NCBI RefSeq assembly: GCF_001425745.1
Contig: NZ_LMDF01000001.1
Coordinates: 291,154 to 355,153, forward strand
Direction: 5' to 3'
From: Caulobacter sp. Root343
GTDB lineage: Bacteria > Pseudomonadota > Alphaproteobacteria > Caulobacterales > Caulobacteraceae
Length of the DNA stretch: 64,000 nucleotides
A model generated the notes under the pieces. The model worked only from the letters and a program-made list of their open reading frames with translations. It had not been told where the DNA came from and did not search any database. The translations under genes and the position numbers were made by a program. This document shows, piece by piece, positions 44,489 through 54,116 of the stretch; within the stretch, counting starts at the first letter, position 1, and the number at the start of each line of letters is the position of its first letter.

Positions 44489-45109
44489 ATGATCGTCATC
44501 ATCGATGGAACGGGACCGAGCGACGACAAGGAGTACGCCAAGGAGATGGGGAACTCCTTCCCCAGTCAGATCGCCAGGCAGGTCGTCGGAAGCGCCTACT
44601 TCCGCGGGCCGTCCCTGACCGGCAAGGAGGTGTCGCAGATCGCCGACCGCGCCGTCGGCGCGGCGCAGGGCGGTTCGGGCCCCTTGATGCTGGTGGGCTA
44701 TAGCCGCGGCGGCTGCACCGCCATCGTCGCCGCCAAGCGGCTGAAGGCGCAGGGCAAGCGCGTCAAGGCGATGTTCCTGTTCGACGCGGTCGACATGCAG
44801 ACCAGCGAACTTGGCCTATCGCAGACCATTCCGGACAATGTCGACTTCGTCGCCCACGCCCGCACGGCGCGCAGCTTGGGCTTCTGGGCCCGCAATCCGG
44901 TCAAGTCGCGGTTCTACTTCTACAACACCGGCCGCTGGCTCGACGGCGACGGGGTGCTTGAAGAGAAGAAGTTCGTCGGCACCCATGGCGCGGCCGGCGG
45001 CGTGCCGTGGCCCGACGTGGTCGGTGACCGGGCCTGCGCCCTGGCCGTGGCCGAATGGATGAGCGGCCAGCTCCAATCGCAGGGCGTCGCCGTCACTCTG
45101 AAAGTTTAA
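44489..45109 (+). CDS. Small Tle1-like (DUF2235-type) lipase, candidate T6SS effector
   Basis: A 206-residue alpha/beta-hydrolase. It opens with IVIIDGTG, like the FDGTWN start of DUF2235 proteins. The nucleophile elbow is GYSRGG (Ser72), the likely acid is Asp99 (LFDAVD), and the likely base is His166 in GTHGAAGG, which resembles the GVHSDVGGGY motif of Tle1 phospholipases. It has no signal peptide, as expected for a T6SS cargo. It is much shorter than typical Tle1 effectors (over 500 residues). ATG 44489 follows a GAGAGAG Shine-Dalgarno. It is followed after 37 bp by an unrecognised gene. Phospholipase activity is inferred. Confidence 0.7.
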   Translation: MIVIIDGTGPSDDKEYAKEMGNSFPSQIARQVVGSAYFRGPSLTGKEVSQIADRAVGAAQGGSGPLMLVGYSRGGCTAIVAAKRLKAQGKRVKAMFLFDAVDMQTSELGLSQTIPDNVDFVAHARTARSLGFWARNPVKSRFYFYNTGRWLDGDGVLEEKKFVGTHGAAGGVPWPDVVGDRACALAVAEWMSGQLQSQGVAVTLKV

Positions 45110-45146
45110 TCCCGCGAAGTCGCGATCTTCTCCAGGGAGCAGGCCC

Positions 45147-45665
45147 TTGAGTCCTTTCGACATCAGTGTCCAGGAAGCCCAGTCGTTCGAGGGCGGCTTC
45201 TTCCGCTTCACCACCATCGCTGGCCCGATCCGTCTGGTGCGGTTCAGCGACAGCGGGCGCGGCGTGAATGGGCGCCTGGGCCGGTTTTGGCTGTACGGCA
45301 GCGAAGTGGCCGAGATCCTCTCCGCCGGCCCCTCGGGCAAGCACCTCGTCAAGGAGGTCAGCCAGCGCTGGGCCGTCTGCGACGACTGGGGCGACAAGGG
45401 GCTGGTCTGGTTCATGGACGTCCCGCGCGGCCAGGCCGTTCCGGCGTGCTGGGGCGCGACCAAGTTCCAGCCCAAGGTCTCCGCCGCCGCCCAGGACAAG
45501 GGCTGGCGCCAGACGCGGCGGTCCTACGCCGGCGGTTCCATCCAGCTGGTGATCCCGGTCATCGACACGGGGCGCAATCCGGATCCGTGGCTGACGTCGC
45601 TGATCTCGGGGCCGACGCCGACCGACAAGCTGGTGACGTCTGCCGACCGTTTCCTACCGGCCTAA
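45147..45665 (+). CDS. Unrecognised protein in the effector island, TTG start
   Basis: A 172-residue soluble protein starting at TTG 45147, with AGGGAGCAGG well placed upstream; no in-frame ATG occurs near the start. It has mixed alpha/beta character, with GGFFRFTTIAGPIRLVRFSD near the N-terminus, LGRFWLYGSEVAEILS, a Trp-rich centre (WAVCDDWGDKGLVWFMDV) and an Arg-rich QTRRSYAGGS. No signal peptide and no family recognised. It lies 37 bp after the lipase in the same direction. It could be an effector, adaptor or cytoplasmic partner. The lack of a signal peptide argues against a periplasmic lipase-immunity protein. Confidence 0.6.
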   Translation: MSPFDISVQEAQSFEGGFFRFTTIAGPIRLVRFSDSGRGVNGRLGRFWLYGSEVAEILSAGPSGKHLVKEVSQRWAVCDDWGDKGLVWFMDVPRGQAVPACWGATKFQPKVSAAAQDKGWRQTRRSYAGGSIQLVIPVIDTGRNPDPWLTSLISGPTPTDKLVTSADRFLPA

Positions 45666-45817
45666 AGCGCCGGCGGGTCGGTGTAGACCGGAGCGCCGAG
45701 GTCAGCTTCGTCGATCGGATCGGACTTGAACATCCGGTCGGCGCTGGCGGCCTGGGTCAGAAGCTCGGTCAAGTCACGTAGGAATAGACGCGAAGCGTGG
45801 GGTGCAGGTTCATGCAT
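45662..45817 (-). CDS. Possible small protein downstream of the SUKH gene (weak)
   Basis: A 51-codon minus-strand frame (from ATG 45817; the frame itself opens at 45847) runs into the convergent stop of the previous gene. The translation HEPAPHASRLFLRDLTELL is amphipathic, followed by an acidic tail. It begins inside the 3' region of the SUKH gene without a clear Shine-Dalgarno. It is either a small real gene or the only open frame of a 165-bp spacer in which I see nothing else. Confidence 0.2.
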   Translation of the reverse strand: MHEPAPHASRLFLRDLTELLTQAASADRMFKSDPIDEADLGAPVYTDPPAL

Positions 45818-45830
45818 GGCTTGCGATGCG

Positions 45831-46298
45831 TCAGTGTAGCATCGCAAGCAATTCGCTGAACGTCTTGGCCACCGTGGTCACGGCGGGCGCGAAGTCCTCT
45901 GACTGTTCGTGATCCCACAGGCCAATTGTCGGTTCGAGCGCCGACGCGCGATAGTCCACGACGAGGAAGTCGCCGGCGAACAGAGTGGCGATCGGGATGA
46001 GGGTGACGGTCTCTCCGTCGGGATCGTCCGTGAGGCGCGAGTCGAGTTGCGACGCCACGACCTCGAGCTCCAGCCATCCCAGCGGATGGTCTTCGGCGTC
46101 GGCCAGGACCGGCAGGAAGCGTTCGATCAGCCGCTCCACGCCGGCCGCATCGAACCGCCTTGCGCGGGGGATGGCGCCGTTATGGCTGAGGACAAAGCGT
46201 TTGTAGTCTTCTGGGAGCTGGACTTCATAATAGTCCTCCAGCGTCTCGAGGTGCTCCGGCGGCGGCGCGGGAAGGATGGTGGCGGGATCGAATTCCAT
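45831..46298 (-). CDS. SUKH-family (SMI1/KNR4) immunity-type protein
   Basis: A 155-residue soluble protein with the SUKH core: PPEHLETLEDYYEVQLPEDYKRFVLSHNGA in pieces, then LIPIATLFAGDFLVVDYR and a C-terminal helix TFSELLAML. SUKH proteins are the largest family of immunity proteins in bacterial polymorphic toxin loci and are usually matched to nuclease toxins. It is the fifth gene downstream of the Eag-PAAR nuclease effector. Which toxin it neutralises cannot be told. Confidence 0.85.
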   Translation of the reverse strand: MEFDPATILPAPPPEHLETLEDYYEVQLPEDYKRFVLSHNGAIPRARRFDAAGVERLIERFLPVLADAEDHPLGWLELEVVASQLDSRLTDDPDGETVTLIPIATLFAGDFLVVDYRASALEPTIGLWDHEQSEDFAPAVTTVAKTFSELLAMLH

Positions 46299-46337
46299 GG
46301 GCCTGTTCCGTATTCAACGGAGCCTTCGAGGCGGTGA

Positions 46338-46781
46338 CTAGAGTTCGTCGGCGAGCGCATCGAGGAAGTTCGCCAGGCTGGGACTCAGGAATACAAGATA
46401 CCGATCTGGCTCTTGGAAATAGTCTGACTGGACGAACAGGATTTGGCCGTAAGACTCCGGCCTGACGCTGTAGGCGAAGTAGTCACCGCCCTCGTCGACC
46501 GCGAAAGGAATGACGCCCGCCGGGAAAAGGGGATTGTCCAGCGCCAGGTCGCGATAGGTTTCTTCGAAGCCGGTGTTACGATCGCCATGGATCATCGTCA
46601 GGAATTGATGAACGCCATACCACTCATCGTTCTTTTCGAAGAAGCGAGGAGCCGGCCTTCCGCCATTGTGGCGCAGATAATGGTCCTTGAGGTCCGCAGG
46701 CAGGATGACGCCCAGCCGCTTCTCGACCGACGCCAGATCGGCTTGGGTAAGCGGCGGCCGGATTCTGCTGAACGTCACCAT
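46338..46781 (-). CDS. Second SUKH-family (SMI1/KNR4) immunity-type protein
   Basis: A 147-residue protein with a SUKH layout: LTQADLASVEKRLGVILPADLKDHYLRHNGG in pieces, FLTMIHGD, then VIPFAVDEGGDYFAYSV and a C-terminal helix SLANFLDALADE. It differs in sequence from the neighbouring SUKH protein (45831-46298), so they are distant relatives rather than a fresh duplication. Its G+C is visibly lower than that of the T6SS core genes, as expected for exchanged immunity genes. The start is ATG 46781 with GGGA upstream. Confidence 0.85.
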   Translation of the reverse strand: MVTFSRIRPPLTQADLASVEKRLGVILPADLKDHYLRHNGGRPAPRFFEKNDEWYGVHQFLTMIHGDRNTGFEETYRDLALDNPLFPAGVIPFAVDEGGDYFAYSVRPESYGQILFVQSDYFQEPDRYLVFLSPSLANFLDALADEL

Positions 46782-46820
46782 TCCCGATCTCGCCTACGGC
46801 GCTAGTAAGGCCCGGAAGCC

Positions 46821-47393
46821 TTAAAGGACGCTAGGGCGATCGATGTCGAAGACGTCGATCTGGTGCTCCTCGAATAGGTCCTCCAGCGCTTCGGGCCCGT
46901 TCGCCAGAGCATAGTCCCGCTCCGGGTCGGAAATCGGCAGGACTTGCAGCCAGGCGACGGTTTTGGCCGGGAAGGTCTGGGTTTCCAGCTCCCACAGAAA
47001 CGGCGAGATGAGCATGGCGTGTTTCATGTCGCGCCCGTCGCCGTAGAGTTCCAGGACGCGTGGGATGATCGCGCCAGGCGTGGGGACGACCTCGCCCTTC
47101 TTGATGCTGAAGCCGCACGTAGCGATCATGTTGGCGCCTTCGGCGCAGTCGGTCGCCAGCGCCAGCACGATCTCCACGCCCAACGCCTTGCCGCCCGAGG
47201 TGAGGCCTGTCCGTACGTCCGAAAGGGCGAGCGAGGCGTAGGTTGAAACGCCTTTGGCCGGGGCGTCCTTGATGATCATGATATCGATATCGCTGACATG
47301 AGCATCGTCCCAATACTTCGTGACGGTCGGCGATCCCTGCGTGACGTCCTTCAGGTAGCGAGCGAGAGATTTATTTTCTTCTGAAACCGCCAT
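46821..47393 (-). CDS. SUFU-family (suppressor-of-fused domain) immunity protein
   Basis: A 190-residue soluble protein containing the suppressor-of-fused-like core: DIDIMIIKDAPAKGVSTYASLALSD in pieces, LGVEIVLAL, and PFLWELETQTFPAKTVAWLQVLPIS. SUFU domains serve as immunity proteins in polymorphic toxin systems. It starts 12 bp after the stop of the PAAR nuclease effector, the position expected of the cognate immunity gene. ATG 47393 follows TGAGGAG. Low G+C parallels that of the toxin tip. Confidence 0.85.
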   Translation of the reverse strand: MAVSEENKSLARYLKDVTQGSPTVTKYWDDAHVSDIDIMIIKDAPAKGVSTYASLALSDVRTGLTSGGKALGVEIVLALATDCAEGANMIATCGFSIKKGEVVPTPGAIIPRVLELYGDGRDMKHAMLISPFLWELETQTFPAKTVAWLQVLPISDPERDYALANGPEALEDLFEEHQIDVFDIDRPSVL

Positions 47394-47405
47394 GGGCTCC
47401 TCACG

Positions 47406-48611
47406 TCAAAAACCTAAGTAGTCTCCGGTCATGTCTTCGCCGGCGTGACTACGATTGTACGATGGCAGTTCAGGTCTGTAGTGGGAAGGGTCGTTGTGTT
47501 CGTTGAGGAATTCTTTGCGAGATATTCCTCTATCCATCGCGGACTGCTGATGCTTTCTAAATTCGTAGCCTGGTTTGTGGCCCATGTCCCAAGGTTTGTT
47601 CGGGTCCATGACCTCGCCGGTTCCCGGGTTGCGCACCTCTCCATCCGGTCCGCGCGCACTCTCCCAGACCTTGTCGCGAACGCCTTTCCGGAACCCAGAC
47701 GGGCGCTCGTAGGACACGGGCTTGGCGGGCTTCAGCGACGTGGTTGGCTGGGGAGGCCTGCGCACGATCTTCAGATTGCCGCCGTTCATCCCCAGCGTGC
47801 CGGGCTGGGCCACGATCTGGTAGCGGCTGTTGAAGGCGCGCACGCCCTTCACGCCCGCCGCGCCGCCGATCATGCCGCCCAGGAACTGGCCGCCGGCCTC
47901 CATGGCCCGTTTGCCGGCCTCGGACATGCCCAGCGCCTCGCCCAGGGCTCTGCCGGCCTCGCCTCCGTACTTGCCTCCATAGTAGCCGAGCACCGCGCCG
48001 CCGATCGTCGCCGCGACGCCGACCGTCGCTATGGCGAAGGGCAGAGCTAGGATCGCCCCGGCGACGCCCAGCACCTGCAGCGCCGTCACCGCCCACTGCG
48101 GCACCTCGGGCTTGATCTCGACGCGCGGATCCTGAGCGCTCTCGCCGCCGATCAGCACGTTGGGCGAGGTCATCTTCACCGAAACGGCGCTGCAGCCCAG
48201 CTTCTCGCCCTCGCGACCGGCCATGCCGATGTTGATGAACACGGTCGAGGAGCCGGTCGCCAGCGGGATCGGGACGCCGGCCTCCTTGATGCAGACCGCC
48301 ATGGACACGAAGGTCAGGGTTGCCGGGCGGCTGTTGATCAGAACGTTCGGCGAGCCGACCACGAACTTGCCGGTCGGCGGGCCCATCATCGCCGCGCCGA
48401 TGTTCATGCCCGCCAGACCGCCGAACGAGGTCAGGCCCGCCGCGCCGCCGACCGCCGCCACAACGGCCAGGGCCGCGCCGCCGGTGGCGATCGTCGCGCC
48501 GACCAGGACCGCGCCCGCCACCACGCCGCCCAGCACGCCCAGCAGCATGCCGAGTCCGGCCTGGCTGTGGGCGACGTCGTCGCCCAGGCGCGCGGCGGGC
48601 ATTTGGCTCAT
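47406..48611 (-). CDS. PAAR-domain T6SS effector with C-terminal GH-E (HNH/EndoVII-type) nuclease
   Basis: A 401-residue effector. It begins with MPAARLGDDVAH, followed by a hydrophobic Gly/Ala hairpin (about 17-76). The PAAR repeats (GSPNVLINSRPA at 86-97 and TSPNVLIGG at 148-156) come next, then a second hydrophobic region (about 176-255), a linker and the toxin tip (about 300-401). The tip has WDMGHKPG (Gly344, His345), FLNEHNDPSHYRPELPS and NRSHAGED (His389), the pattern of the GH-E nuclease family. The PAAR caps VgrG, and the hydrophobic segments match Eag-dependent transmembrane effectors. The upstream gene is the Eag chaperone and the downstream gene is SUFU immunity. ATG 48611 is preferred to a longer, arginine-rich frame extension. 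Confidence 0.9.
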   Translation of the reverse strand: MSQMPAARLGDDVAHSQAGLGMLLGVLGGVVAGAVLVGATIATGGAALAVVAAVGGAAGLTSFGGLAGMNIGAAMMGPPTGKFVVGSPNVLINSRPATLTFVSMAVCIKEAGVPIPLATGSSTVFINIGMAGREGEKLGCSAVSVKMTSPNVLIGGESAQDPRVEIKPEVPQWAVTALQVLGVAGAILALPFAIATVGVAATIGGAVLGYYGGKYGGEAGRALGEALGMSEAGKRAMEAGGQFLGGMIGGAAGVKGVRAFNSRYQIVAQPGTLGMNGGNLKIVRRPPQPTTSLKPAKPVSYERPSGFRKGVRDKVWESARGPDGEVRNPGTGEVMDPNKPWDMGHKPGYEFRKHQQSAMDRGISRKEFLNEHNDPSHYRPELPSYNRSHAGEDMTGDYLGF

Positions 48612-48642
48612 GCGGTCATCCGGCTCCAGCGGCGCATGGGCA

Positions 48643-49113
48643 TCAGTGCATTCCGGCCGCGGCCGCCGGCGGCGCGTCGATGCGCAACGAGGCCAGGCCG
48701 CGCTCGAAGGCGGGCTCATAGGCGGCGAAATCATCCGCCGCGGCGGTCACCGCATAGTTCACGACGACCTGGGTTCCGGTGGCGATGAAGAAGACGCGCT
48801 GGCGCAACAGGCCGGCGGCCGAGCGCCAGGTGAACTGGATCTGGAACGCGTCCCGCTCGTGGCTGCGGCCATAACCCTCGCTCTCGCGGTTGAACTGCGG
48901 AAGATTGGATCGGAAGGTCTCGATCTGGCGATTGCAATATTCGCGAAAGGACTCGCCCTCGAGAAGGGCGTCGCGGGAAATGACCATGTTCGGCGCCATG
49001 GCGCGCCCGGGTTCATGGGGCGCGCTATATACAATCATCGTCTTGTCATGCCAGCCCTGCGGCGGGTCGGCTGCTAGCTTGACCATTGGCGGGCCGCCAT
49101 CAATAGGCTTCAT
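48643..49113 (-). CDS. Eag/DcrB-type (DUF1795) effector chaperone
   Basis: A 156-residue soluble protein of the DcrB/EagT6 fold. Motifs are ANMVISRDALLEGESFREYCNRQIETFR in pieces, then QFTWRSAAGLLRQRVFFIATGTQVVVNYAV and FAAYEPAFERGLASLRI. Eag chaperones shield the transmembrane helices of PAAR effectors and load them on VgrG. The gene lies 31 bp upstream of the PAAR effector, exactly where such a chaperone is expected. Start ATG 49113; ATG 49086 is an alternative. An in-frame extension upstream has no family resemblance. Confidence 0.88.
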   Translation of the reverse strand: MKPIDGGPPMVKLAADPPQGWHDKTMIVYSAPHEPGRAMAPNMVISRDALLEGESFREYCNRQIETFRSNLPQFNRESEGYGRSHERDAFQIQFTWRSAAGLLRQRVFFIATGTQVVVNYAVTAAADDFAAYEPAFERGLASLRIDAPPAAAAGMH

Positions 49114-49180
49114 CGGCGCGTGCTCTGTGATTTGATCGCCGAAAAGTTCTAGGAGGTGAGCCGGCTCGCGGCAAGGCTGA

Positions 49181-50590
49181 TCATGTCTGCGTCGTTGCCT
49201 CATCATCAAGTCGAGGCCAGGGGCGTTGGGGCGGACGCAAAAGCTCGTAGGCTCGCGAAAGCCGCAGCACGCCCAGATCGTCGAACCGTCGGCCGACGAT
49301 CTGCAAGCCGATGGGCAGGCCATCGGCCGTGTAGCCGCAATTGATCGAGGCCGCCGGCTGTTCGGTCATGTTGAACGGGACCGTGAATCCGATGTGCTCG
49401 AACGGCCGACCAGGATCGTTGGTCGGGGAGGGGAGTTCCGCGGCGAAGGCCGGCATCGGCGCGGTCGGGGACAGCACGAAGTCGTAGGGTTGGAAAGCCT
49501 TGGCCCCGGCCTCGCGCATTCGGTGAATTTGATGGAAGCCGCGATAGACCGACAGGCCGTCGGCGTCCTTGGCCGCCCGCGCCCACGTGTCGATATAGGG
49601 CAGGATGCGTTCGGCTTGGTTCGGCGCCAGGGCGGTGATGTCGCTCCACGATCGGACGCGCCAGAAGAGATCTAGGCCGTCGAGCATTTCGCGCGTCAGG
49701 AAAGGGGCGAAGCTCTCGACGACCGCGCCCTGGGCCTCCAGCAGACGGGCGGCGGCGATCACCGCGTCAATGACCTCCGGCTCCGCCGGCGCTCCGGCGC
49801 CAGCGTCCAGCATCAGGCCGATGCGCAGGCCTTTTAAATCGAAGTCCAGATCGAGCCAGTCGATTTCGGCCGGCGGCAGGCTCATGTGGTCGCGCCAGTC
49901 GGGGGCGCTGAGCACGCTCATCATGAGGGCGGCGTCGACGACGGTGCGAGTCATCGGTCCGGCGACGCGGCCGATATAGGGCGGGTCGATCGGGATGCGT
50001 CCGTTGCTGGGCTTGAGCCCATAGACGCCGCACCAGCCGGCGGGCAGGCGGATCGAGCCGCCGATGTCCGTGCCCAGATGCAGCGGGCCATAGCCGGCCG
50101 CGGCGGCGGCGCCCGCTCCGGCGCTCGAGCCGCCGGGCGTCTTGCTGACGTCCCAGGGATTGCGCGACAGCTTGTGAAAGCTCGACAGGCCCGAGGACAG
50201 CATGCCGAAATCGGGCGAGGTGGTCTTGCAGAAGATCACCGCCCCCGCGTCGCGCAGCCGCGCCGCCGGGGGCGCGTCGGCGGGTTCGGGCGCCAGGTCG
50301 GTGGCCGCGCTGCCCAGGGGTTTGGCCACGCCCTTGGTCGCGATCAACTCCTTGACCGTCACCGGAACGCCGTCGAGCGGCCCCATCGGCTCGCCCCTCG
50401 CCCAGCGCGCCTCTGCCGCGCGGGCGTCATTCAGGGCCGCGTCGGGGTCCAGCGCCCAGGTGGCGTTGAGCCGGGGCTCCAAGGCCTCGACCCGGGACAG
50501 GGTCGCCGTCATCACCTCGACGGGAGAGGCGCGCCGGTCGCGATAGAGCCTCAGCAACTCGACGGCGGACAGGTCCGGCAGGTCGGCCAT
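49181..50590 (-). CDS. Amidase-signature family amidohydrolase
   Basis: A 469-residue amidase. The Ser-cisSer-Lys triad is visible: Lys80 (VTVKEL), Ser155 in TPGGSSAG, and nucleophile Ser179 in GTDIGGSIRLPA. The long Gly/Ala-rich signature between them is intact. It hydrolyses a carboxamide; the substrate is unknown. Relatives include amino-acid amidases and NylA-type 6-aminohexanoate dimer hydrolase. There is no signal peptide. ATG 50590 is preferred; an upstream in-frame stretch is arginine-rich and lacks family similarity. It is divergent from a P1-family peptidase. Confidence 0.93.
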   Translation of the reverse strand: MADLPDLSAVELLRLYRDRRASPVEVMTATLSRVEALEPRLNATWALDPDAALNDARAAEARWARGEPMGPLDGVPVTVKELIATKGVAKPLGSAATDLAPEPADAPPAARLRDAGAVIFCKTTSPDFGMLSSGLSSFHKLSRNPWDVSKTPGGSSAGAGAAAAAGYGPLHLGTDIGGSIRLPAGWCGVYGLKPSNGRIPIDPPYIGRVAGPMTRTVVDAALMMSVLSAPDWRDHMSLPPAEIDWLDLDFDLKGLRIGLMLDAGAGAPAEPEVIDAVIAAARLLEAQGAVVESFAPFLTREMLDGLDLFWRVRSWSDITALAPNQAERILPYIDTWARAAKDADGLSVYRGFHQIHRMREAGAKAFQPYDFVLSPTAPMPAFAAELPSPTNDPGRPFEHIGFTVPFNMTEQPAASINCGYTADGLPIGLQIVGRRFDDLGVLRLSRAYELLRPPQRPWPRLDDEATTQT

Positions 50591-50714
50591 GGGAACTCCG
50601 GAAAGCGGGACTCGACCGGAACAGCCTACAGTCGCCCGCGCCGGCGCGAAGCCGTTTTCCGTCCCGCTGGGCGGCCGCCTCGGGTAAAAGCAGCGGCACG
50701 CCGAATCTTCGAAG

Positions 50715-51712
50715 GTGACTGCCTTGTATCGCCCCGGGCCCCGCAATCTGATCACCGACGTACCTGGCCTCACGGTGGGCAACGCCACCGACGAAACCGT
50801 GCGCAGCGGCGCGACCGTCGTGCTGTGTCCGGGGGGCTGGCGAGCGGGCGTGGACGTGCGGGGCGGCGGGCCTGGCGTGCGCGAAAGCGAGGCGCTGGCG
50901 CCGGAGAACGGCTACGCCAAGGCCCACGGACTGGTGCTGTCGGGCGGTTCGGTCTTCGGGCTGGGCGCGGCCGACGCCGTCACGGCGGCCCTGTCCGCTG
51001 CGGGAGAAGGTTTCGCCGTCCGGCCTGGCGCGCCCACGGCGCCGATCGTGGCCGGGGCCGTGCTCTACGACCTAGCCAACGGCGGCGACAAGGCCTGGGG
51101 CGTGGATCCGCCCTACCGACGGTTGGGCCACGAGGCGTTCGCCGCGGTGTCGAGCGATTTCGAGCTGGGCTCGGTCGGGGCCGGGCGCGGCGCTCGGGCG
51201 GGCCTGGTCAAGGGCGGGCTGGGCTCGGCCTCGCTCGATCTGGGCGAAGGCCTGATGGTCGGCGCCCTGGTCGCGGTCAATCCGGTCGGTTCGGTCTACA
51301 TGCCCGATGGCGAGACTTTCTGGGCCTGGCCATTCGAGATCGACGGCGAGTTCGGCGGCCGCGCGCCCAAAGGTGCGGCGGGGGCTGTCGACCCCATGCC
51401 CGACGAATCTCGGCTGGCGGGGCAGGGGCGTTTGACGCCGGGGGCCAACACCACCCTCGCGGTCGTCGCGGTCAACGCGGATCTGTCGTCGGGCGAATGC
51501 AAACGCGTGGCGATCATGGCTCAGGACGGCCTGTCGCGGGCGATCCGGCCGGCCCATACGCCCTTCGATGGCGACGTCGTGTTCGCTGTCGCCTCCGGAG
51601 CGATCGCCCTGACGTCCGTCCAGGAACGGCAGCACCAGATCGCCCGGATCGGCTCCGCGGCCGGCGATTGCCTGGCCCGCGCCATCGCCCGGGCGGTATA
51701 TCTGGCGGCCGG

Positions 51713-51716
<4 letters not shown>
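50715..51716 (+). CDS. P1-family (DmpA/NylC-like) N-terminal-nucleophile hydrolase
   Basis: A 333-residue peptidase of the S58/DmpA superfamily. Motifs are ITDVPGLTVGNAT, VVLSGGSVFGL, GLVKGGLGSAS and the autoprocessing site GANTTLAVVAVNADL. Cleavage between Asn245 and Thr246 would expose Thr246 as the catalytic nucleophile. The Asn-Thr site matches NylC-type nylon-oligomer hydrolases more than the Gly-Ser of DmpA aminopeptidase. The start is GTG 50715. Its stop overlaps the convergent ABC ATPase stop by 4 bp. The natural substrate is probably a small peptide or amide. Confidence 0.9.
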
Positions 51717-53299
<1,583 letters not shown>

Positions 53300-53300
53300 C

Positions 53301-54116
53301 TCAGCGTTCCCCGTCCAGGCGCGGGTCGAGCCGGTCGCGCAGACCATCGCCCAGCAGGTTCAAACCGAGGACCGTGATGACGATGACCAGGCCCGGGACG
53401 ATCGCCTGCAGGGGCGAGAGGCTGATCAGGGTCTGGGCGTCGGCTAGCATCTTGCCCCAGCTGGCGGCCGGCGGCTGGACGCCCAGACCGACATAGGACA
53501 GGCCCGCTTCCGCGATGATCCCCAATGAAAACTGAAGGGTGGCCTGGACGATCAGAAGGCCGCGTAAGCCGGGAAGGATGTGTTCCCACGAGATCCGAGC
53601 TCGGCCCTTGCCGGCGGTGCGCGCGGCCAGCACGTAGTCGCGCGTCCAGAGGCTGAGCGCCACGCCGCGTGTCAGGCGGGCGAAGACCGGGATGTTGAAG
53701 ACGCCTATGGCGATCACCGCGTTGATCGCGCCCGGACCCAGCACGGCGGTGAGCAGGATGGCCAGGATCAGCGACGGGAAGGCGAAGATCACGTCATTGG
53801 TCCGCATGACCAGCTCGTCGATCCAACCGCGACGGGCCGCGGCCAATAGGCCCAGAGGCACGCCGACTCCCGCACCCAGCAGCACCGCCACAAGCGAGAC
53901 GGCCAGGGCGTTTCGCGCGCCCGCCAGGACCATCGACAGGACGTCGCGGCCGAAGTGGTCGGTTCCAAGCCAATGGGTGGCCGAAGGGCCTTGCAGGCGT
54001 CGAGCGATGTCGAAGGCCGCGACATCGTAGGGAGTCCAGACCAGTGACCCCAGAGCCGCCAGGACGAAGAGCGCGGTGATCGCGGCGCCGATGCGCAAGC
54101 TCGTGGAGCGGTTCAT
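53301..54116 (-). CDS. DppC-type peptide ABC permease
   Basis: A 271-residue permease with a short N-terminal helix, the conserved HWLGTDHFGRDVLSMVL, five to six membrane helices, and the EAA cytoplasmic loop (VLAARTAGKGRARISWEHILPGL in pieces). It ends GDGLRDRLDPRL, typical of the family. ATG 54116 overlaps the stop of the fused substrate-binding/permease gene (ATGA). It pairs with the C-terminal permease half of that protein to form the channel. Confidence 0.94.
   Translation of the reverse strand: MNRSTSLRIGAAITALFVLAALGSLVWTPYDVAAFDIARRLQGPSATHWLGTDHFGRDVLSMVLAGARNALAVSLVAVLLGAGVGVPLGLLAAARRGWIDELVMRTNDVIFAFPSLILAILLTAVLGPGAINAVIAIGVFNIPVFARLTRGVALSLWTRDYVLAARTAGKGRARISWEHILPGLRGLLIVQATLQFSLGIIAEAGLSYVGLGVQPPAASWGKMLADAQTLISLSPLQAIVPGLVIVITVLGLNLLGDGLRDRLDPRLDGER

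Noticed and set aside
47406..48611. Rhs/YD-repeat effector
   Set aside because: No YD repeats or RhsA-type core are present between PAAR and toxin. It is a short PAAR-TM-toxin protein.
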